DNA from: Quercus robur
Taxonomy: Eukaryota > Streptophyta > Magnoliopsida > Fagales > Fagaceae
Reading direction: 5' to 3'
Assembly (NCBI RefSeq): GCF_932294415.1
Contig: NC_065543.1
Coordinates: 43,422,277-43,486,276, forward strand
DNA: 64,000 nucleotides
The notes beneath the pieces were generated by a model. It did not search any database. It was not told where the DNA came from and saw only the letters and a list, made by a program, of their open reading frames with translations. The number at the start of each line of letters is the position of its first letter. The first letter of the stretch is position 1. Below, piece after piece: positions 57,485-64,000 of the stretch. Position numbers and translations under genes: made by a program.

Positions 57485-60124
57485 ATGGCTGAAACAACCA
57501 ACAATCCTGAAACGAAGAGGTAATTTGATCTTTAATTATAATGTTTTTAGTTTTTTTTTAAGTGAGTTTCAACTTATGATGTCTGCTTCTGATGATAGTC
57601 ATTATTATCAGACCCAGACATCAATCAGTTTCTAATGTAGGCGGAAATTAAATCTCAAATATCTTAATTGAACATAAGCCAGAGATTCTAGTGACATCCT
57701 TGATCCTCATTATTCTTTCCTCCTTTTTTGCATTTATTTCAAACTCTTTCCCAGAGTTGCAGTCGTAACAGGAGCCAACAAAGGGATAGGATTTGAAATA
57801 TCCAAACAGCTAGCTTCAAATGGAGTCAAGGTGATATTAACTGCTAGAGATGTGAAGAGGGGCACTGAAGCTGTTGAAATACTCAAGGCTGCTGGATACT
57901 CCGATTTGAGTTTTCATCAACTTGATGTCTCGGACCCAGTTAGCATTTTTGCTTTCGTGAATTTCATCAAAACCGAATTTGGGAAGCTTGACATATTGGT
58001 ACCTAGCTAATCCAACTCTCTAGCCATCTTCTGAACTTGACTCTATATATACTACTACTTGCATGTGATCGTGTAGATTGTGTTTAATTGCTTCATTAAC
58101 TTGTTGCAACCATTTTCCTAGAATTTGGGATGAGCAAAATTTTGATTTTAACAAAGATAATACATTATATTATGGTGTTTTGATTCTAATACATTGCTAA
58201 TTGTTTCAAAATTTATCACTGTCATCATAGTAGGAATTTCTAGTTAAGCTATTTTTGTCTCCACATCTCCTCTTATTTAAATAAAATTAAAAAAAAAAAA
58301 ACAAATTCTCACATATGGCAGCTTAGATTAACCGATTAAATCAATAATTTTTTAACAATTTAAACTTTTGAGACAAATAATAATTTATGAGATTTGAAAA
58401 AGACAACTATGGTTAAATTATTTTTCTATATAGAGTTTTAAATAAAGATAAACCATGTATTATTTTTCTCTTTTTTCCATCTATTTTTTGCTAGCTTGGC
58501 GAAATTGAAACCCAATTTAACTAGATGAAATTTTGTTCTTATTATGCAGGTAAATAACGCAGCGGTTAATGGATTAACCACAGTTGGTACAGTGGATCCA
58601 AAAGACTTAAAATTTGGTCCTGATGATGTGAGTCTCTCAGTGTAATATATAATCTTTTCAGTATTTCAAAATTTGAGGACATAATCCAAAATTTAGTAAC
58701 ATGGCAAGATGAATAATTAAAAGGAGTAATCAAATAATTTAACTTAGACATGTATGAAAGATGGCTTACCACTGTCTACGATAACAGTTTGTAGGTCCAA
58801 ATGCCGGAGCCTTTACGAAATTTGTACAGCAAACTTATGAATCTGCGGTGAACTCTTTCAAAACAAATTATTATGGGATCAAGCATTTGAGCAAAGAACT
58901 TATTCCACTTCTTCAGTTATCAAAATCAGCAAGAATAGTAAACATCTCCTCCACCTCGGGACAGCTTGAGGTAAAATATTATTAATCCAAAGAAGCTAGT
59001 TACCTCTAGTTATGTCATAGTAGACATGCTACCACCGAAGAAAGAGAATGTATCTTATGTATCGGGTATATACATTACATCCGTCACTGTTTGTGGCCCT
59101 ATAGGCTGTAAGAGGTTGGATGTATACACCATATACGTAGGATACTTTTAAAAGAGGCACAATTCCTTCATAATCACATGGTTAATAAAATTATTATGTG
59201 ACAATTTAAAGAGTAATACTAGTTAGGAATATCACAATTTTATTATTTAAATATTGCAAGCAAATAGAAATGTCACTTTTTAAATACAAGATAAAAGGAT
59301 AATAAAAAAATTTTATTTATGATATTGTTGATGTTTTACTATTCACATTTATTATAATATTAGATTATATATGAATATTTTGGAGTAAAACTAGTTGTAG
59401 ATTTAGTATTTTGAGTCATGATCATCAAACATTTACTAGAGTACATGATCTGTACACACTGTTATCGTTCACATTTTATTATAAATATCTAGGAAAAAAA
59501 TTGTGAAAATTATGCACGAAATTCTAGATATGATGTGTACGGAGTATACACTAATTAGTGTGTAAATTCCCCAATAACTTGAAAACTTTATGGTTGTTCC
59601 TGATAATTAGATGATATGAACATGTTTTTATTTGTGCTTTGAAACTGTATTTGACATGCATTAAACGAATGGTGCTAGAATTTTCTGGACCAAGATGAAA
59701 AAAAGAAAAATATTTAAATTGAAAATTTGTGTTTGTATTTCAGTTTATTTCAAATGAGAATGCAAAGAAGAAGCTAGGAGATGTGGATGGTCTCACAGAA
59801 GAGAAAGTGGATGAGGTGGTTGAAGAGTTCTTAGAAGATGTGAAGGAGAATTTGATAGAAGATAAAGGTTGGCCTAGTAATAATTTTTCAGCGTATTCTG
59901 TCTCCAAGACAGTTCTGAATGCGTACACAAGGGTTCTAGCAAAGAAGTATCCCACAGTTGCCATTAACGCAGTTAGTCCTGGATTTACCAAAACGGATTT
60001 GAATTACAACGCTGGGGTCTTGACTACTGAAGAAGCTGCAAAAGGCCCTATGATGTTGGCTTTGATGCTTGATTCTAAGCCTTCTGGACTTTTCTTTGAT
60101 AATACAGAAGTTTCAACGTTTTGA
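57485..60124 (+). CDS. Short-chain dehydrogenase/reductase, salutaridine/neomenthol reductase-like
   Basis: Five exons (57485-57519, 57755-57998, 58550-58627, 58788-58970, 59744-60124) join to 306 residues, the usual length for this plant SDR group. TGANKGIG at residues 17-24 binds NADP(H), and LDV near residue 73 and NNAA near 95 are present. The NYYG, VNISS and YSVSK motifs (Tyr231, Lys235) complete the catalytic set. The insert before the Tyr motif ([20 protein letters not shown]) is typical of the monomeric, carbonyl-reductase-like plant SDRs related to salutaridine and neomenthol reductases. These reduce carbonyls of terpenoids, alkaloids and other small molecules. The actual substrate cannot be told. 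The exon 4 acceptor is placed at ATAACAG|TTT because it alone keeps the frame. The C-terminal end is partly duplicated in the 3' region. Confidence 0.85.
57560..57700 (-). mobile_element. tRNA-derived SINE in SDR intron 1 (degraded)
   Basis: Shares the order GAGTTTCAACTTATG, TGTCTGCTTCTGATGATA, CAGAC..AGACATCAATC with the SINE at 60350-60475. The part around the B box is decayed. Confidence 0.5.
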
Positions 60125-60203
60125 CTGCATGTACTAATGTGTGCGTGGAAGGCAGAGACAGAATAAGGCTAAAGATTGTTGTTGTTGTTGTTTTATTTTA
60201 TTT

Positions 60204-60335
60204 GATGTTGGCTTTGATGCCTGATTCTAAGCCTTCTGGACTTTTCTTTGATAATATAGAAGTTTCAACGTTTTGACTGTAAAATATTATGCAATAGTTA
60301 TAGACATGTTAGGTATGTGTACTCATGTGTGCGTG
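60204..60335 (+). repeat. Duplicate of the SDR gene's 3' end
   Basis: Repeats 60052-60124 and some following 3' sequence 152 bp downstream (GATGTTGGCTTTGATG, GTTTCAACGTTTTGACTG, GTGTGCGTGGAAGG). It lies after the stop codon, so it is likely part of the 3' UTR and not translated. Confidence 0.82.
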
Positions 60336-60349
60336 GAAGGTAAACTATG

Positions 60350-60475
60350 GCGTCTGTTTTTTATAGTAGCTCTTTTATTATTAGATTAAGACACCAATCG
60401 GTTTTTGGGGTAGGCGGTGATCGAACCCCATATATCTTATTCAATTATTAGAGATCTTATCAGTTGAGCTAATTG
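60350..60475 (-). mobile_element. tRNA-derived SINE (host of a second SINE)
   Basis: On the minus strand: A box TTAGCTCAACTGATAAGATC, B box GGGGTTCGATCACC, then CGCCTACCCC and a tail GATTGGTGTCTTAATCTAAT. It is interrupted at its 5' side by the SINE at 60495-60664. Confidence 0.65.
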
Positions 60476-60494
60476 GTTTTTTTTTTTTTTTTTT

Positions 60495-60664
60495 AATTTT
60501 TTAAAAAAATTTTTTATGCAAGATAGAAATTCTATTCTAGCTTAATCTAAGTGTATATGTGTGTAAAGCTCTCTCCTGGAAACTTGAATCCCGACTCTTA
60601 CCCCCTACACCCCACAAGCACTTATACTTGTGGAGTGACCATCGCATCACGGGTGTGTGGTGGT
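60495..60664 (-). mobile_element. tRNA-derived SINE inserted next to the previous one
   Basis: Minus strand: A-box region GTGATGCGATGGTCACTCC, B box GGGATTCAAGTTTCC, tail ending TCTATCTTGCAT and a poly-A. The duplication AGCTAA(T/C)TGGTTTTTT flanks it (60467 and 60665). Same family as 19455 and 20394. Confidence 0.72.
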
Positions 60665-60679
60665 AGCTAACTGGTTTTT

Positions 60680-61145
60680 TTATCAGTTAAGTTAAATGTA
60701 TGAACTACTTTCTCTTGCAATTGTGTTTCTTTTGTACTTAATTTTAATAAAATAAATTTATGATGAATCGTGCACAAGGACAATTTTCATGGAGTTAGTC
60801 TTGCCAGGAAAAATAGGGTGAAATTATTGGAGTCATACAATATAGTTACTACAATTTGTACCTAAAGCGGAATTCAATATCTCTAATGATATAAAAAAAA
60901 AAATCGTAGTTATTGAGGTCATAATATAATATATTGTAATTATTTGAGGTCATAATATAATATATTGTAATTAGCACTTAATAAAAATGGTCTTTAGTGG
61001 TTGTGCAAATGAAAGCAACATTACATTAATAAAAAAAGAAAAGAAAAGAAAAAAGATTTAGATAGCAATTATGAAGTTGTGAAATAATTGAAATTAAAAA
61101 TTTTAAAAGTTGTGAAATAGTTGAATATATAATTTTACATTTTCT
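60680..61145. other. Gene-free intergenic region
   Basis: AT-rich with a short direct repeat (GAGGTCATAATATAATATAT, two copies near 60915 and 60949). No gene seen. Confidence 0.45.
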
Positions 61146-64000
61146 TTACAGTAATTTCATTAAAAAGAAGAAGAAGAAGAAGAAGAAGAAGATAAGCTAA
61201 GGCTAGGGTTTGTTAATGCTTTCACACATTTCCTAGTATGAGGCAGGAAAACAGTTTTAACTTATAAGCATAGCCTCCAGTCTAACTGGAGAAGTATTAA
61301 ATGGATCTACAAGCATGAAATTTGCTCTAGCATAAATTTTGTGCTTTAGTCAGTTTAACAAGGCATTCCAAAGAAATAAGAATTGGCTCAATGAATAGGA
61401 AAAGTAACACGTAAAAAAAAAAAAAAAAAAACAAAAAACCCAGATCATATGCTTACAGCTTTCAACAAATGTGACATTTTGTTTTTTGGGGCCAATTAAA
61501 CTTAAATTCAAGCAAGGCAAGGCTGCTATCTGATTATCAACAGAGAATTTTTTTTTTTTTTTGAGAAACAATAGAGAATTTAACTATGTGATTAATTGAT
61601 CAATGCAATCACATTGTTACATTGTTGAATTTAATCGAGAAAATTAACAACTATATGCCTAAATTTTAATTCTTTTGTCCGTGAGACACGCATGGAATCC
61701 AATATCATTGATGGATGGTCAAAGGCTCAAAGGACCCTAGGAGTTGGGACTAGGGCCACCGCTGATAGAGAAGTCCATCTCTCATTATTGGCCTTGTAGT
61801 TGTTGTAGCTCGGCCTATGACTGGAAACTATACCCAAACTACAAAGATAAACCCGTCAGCCTAATTTGTCTAGCTAGGCCATTATGCATGTTTTAGACTT
61901 TTTTTTAGGGCCTGTTATAGACTTATCGACACCAATTTGTGTGTGTGTGTGTGTGTGAAAGAGAGAATTAAATCGGCCCAAAAGTGAAAAAAGGTATTAG
62001 GATCAAATTTTGCTTACCTAATTATAATCACAAGGGAATCAAAATCCTTGTGTTCCACACCACATATGACATTATTTGTTCTCATCTTTTCTTGCAAAGA
62101 AGTTACTTAGTTTATTTTATTTTATTTCTTCAAAATCAGGAATGGATTTTTGGCTATTAATTTATTGTTGAAGGTTTTCTGCCTTTCAAACAACGGAAAG
62201 CATGAATCCTAAGAATTCAAACATTCACTTCTTGATGACAATAGTTTTACAACCAGGTTTTGTTTCCATTTAGCCTAAGAAAAACAGGGAGGAGTGGGGG
62301 TGGGGGGACAAGAATTTTGATCAATAACAACTATTAGTAGTAATTAACAAATAAATAAAAAACGGTTTAAATTCCTTAACATGAGATATTGCACATGAGG
62401 GGAAGAACTCAAATTGCACCAATGTGGTACTGAGGACATAACAATGTGTTTCTATTTGACACAAAAAAGAAAAATGTCAAAAAATTAGATTTTATTCTAA
62501 TTAGGCCTTTTTTTTAATGAGGTTATTCAAACTACATCTTATTATAACTTGGCTGAACCCCTAACTTCATAAAAGTTTTTTGAAGCCTAAAAAAAATAAA
62601 ATTTTATCAATAGAAGAATTATATATTTTAATTTTACATTTAGGCATATTTATGAGTTCTAGGATAAAACAAAAATTCACAACATTTTCAAATTAGCCTA
62701 TCACTGCACATGTGGGCTATTAAAAGAAATTCCAAATTGCATATTAGATGAGACTCATGTTTGAGGTGATATGTTAATTTTTGAATGTGAAATTATTGTC
62801 AAATTTTACTGTGTCCCTATTTTATTGCATATTTATATGGCATTAAAGACTCAACCAGCATGTATAACATTCCTAAATTGCGCATAATATTCTAATTGGA
62901 CTTGAATGTGACCGTAAAAACCATATAAAATAAGGAAATATTACTTAATGTTTAAAAATATCAAAAATTGACACCATTGTGATGTCCTTAACATTTATTG
63001 ATGTGCTTGTTGTTTCAAGCTTGATGTAGAATTGGAGAATGGTAGATGAAGCAAATCAAGTGTGGATAAAGCTTCCGATGGTGCATTTGTTACAACATTT
63101 AGCAAAAGTTCTTTATCATAAAATCCCTAAATGCCTACACCGTAATAATTCTGTAATACCTTAAATTTGGTTTTGTGTGAAGATTTGGGTTGTGAATGCA
63201 TTGTGTGAACATGTACTGAATCATATTAATTGTCTATAGAATAATCAAGAATGTATAAATAGTTATAATGAATGTTTGAATTATTTATTTTTGTAATTGA
63301 CTACACATCAATTTGTAAGTTTTATATAATAAAATTTGAAGTATTCATAAAATTTGTAATACAATATAGTGATATACTAACCTTATAGTTTGTTTTTGCT
63401 AATTTGATAATTGGGGGATTTAAGATTTAAATCCTGAATTTCTTCTTTAAAACACCAAAAAGTGTCATCCAATTGAACTACCAAGTTCTTGGTTATTTAC
63501 ATATATATTTAAGAAACTTTTATTGTTAAGCACTATCTTTGTTCTTTATAGTTTTCTTCCGTTCTTGTCTGTTAGCCTTTTTGCAATCTTTATTTCCCAA
63601 AAAAAAAAAAAAAAATGATGTAGAAATGTTCCTTTGACTGAGTTCAATATATAAAAAATATATTTTTTGAGAAACTATATATAATATATTTGAGACTAAA
63701 GTTTAATGTTGTTCCAATCGGGAGGAGCAAAAAGATGTATTAGTCAATATTAATTCATTGTCAAGAAAAGTTAAGTATTATATAGATCAGAGATGTCATC
63801 ATGGCGTTCGTGTAGAAATAGAATGGATTAGATGGAAAAAAATGTCATGGCTTACGTATGCAAACGTTTAGCAAGACTGAGAAAGAGACAATTCAATGAG
63901 CCAAAATTATAAGTACCAATTAGCTTTAACATTTTTTTAAACCAACTTCAAACCACAAATTTAATTAAGGCATCTTCTGCATTAATTGGTGGTACATACT
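61146..64000. repeat. Upstream duplicated block, copy 2 (to window edge)
   Basis: Near-identical to 54660-57484. It begins after a shared TACAGTAATTT and has an (AAG)n microsatellite at 61165-61191 that copy 1 lacks. It ends with GGTGGTACATACT, which in copy 1 lies 14 bp before the SDR start ATG. The window therefore stops just upstream of a probable second SDR gene. Confidence 0.92.
61165..61191. repeat. (AAG)n microsatellite
   Basis: Nine or so AAG units at the left edge of duplicated block copy 2. Confidence 0.9.

Noticed and set aside
58788-58860. SDR exon 4 starting at GTAG|GTCC
   Set aside because: That acceptor puts the rest of the exon out of frame. The acceptor 8 bp upstream keeps the frame and the NYYG and ISS motifs.
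60480-60664. tRNA gene suggested by A and B boxes
   Set aside because: No cloverleaf can be drawn; the poly-A tail and flanking duplication show a SINE.

Overview
The window is nuclear DNA of a flowering plant. Genes have short exons with GT-AG introns, intergenic DNA is AT-rich, and plant-type LTR retrotransposons, SINEs, MITEs and a Helitron fill the space. The host genes (an R2R3-MYB, a plant LC8 dynein light chain and a salutaridine-reductase-like SDR) fit a eudicot. The SINE and MITE types remind me of woody Fagales (oak or chestnut), but that is an impression and not proven here.

Layout. Positions 1-32200 are a retrotransposon cluster with three complete, side-by-side LTR elements, each with matching 5-bp target-site duplications. 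Element A (1348-7173, + strand) lacks gag-pol. Elements B (7664-18312) and C (20754-32191), both on the - strand, are Ty3/gypsy elements of Tat type. Each has gag-PRO-RT-RNase H-second RNase H-integrase in one frame, then an 81-bp tandem array, then a convergent three-exon antisense gene (aORF) with its own TATA box just inside the 3' LTR. All three elements share LTR termini, primer-binding site, polypurine tract and the array core, although their LTR interiors differ. Positions 32200-40700 have no gene but hold a Helitron, two Tourist-like MITEs, local duplications and a small foldback element.

Positions 40826-64000 are the genic part: a MYB35/TDF1-like regulator (40826-42902), a four-exon conserved gene of unknown function (45541-48565), an LC8 dynein light chain with a long N-terminal extension (51101-52186), a 1-kb foldback element built of nested palindromes (52539-53578), and a five-exon SDR gene (57485-60124). 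About 2.8 kb upstream of the SDR gene is repeated at the right edge (61146-64000), so a second SDR copy should begin just past the window.

Most interesting points. (1) Both B and C carry a UAG codon at the same PRO/RT junction, followed by CAA-UCA or CAA-CCA. Both fit the leaky UAG-CAR-YYA context, and the flanking protein is not conserved. (2) The 81-bp array units form hairpins whose stem covaries between elements while the loop stays constant. (3) Element A looks like two copies of the array plus antisense-promoter module with pol removed. (4) The other stops in B and C are mostly explained by C-to-T or G-to-A changes, as expected for methylated, silenced elements.
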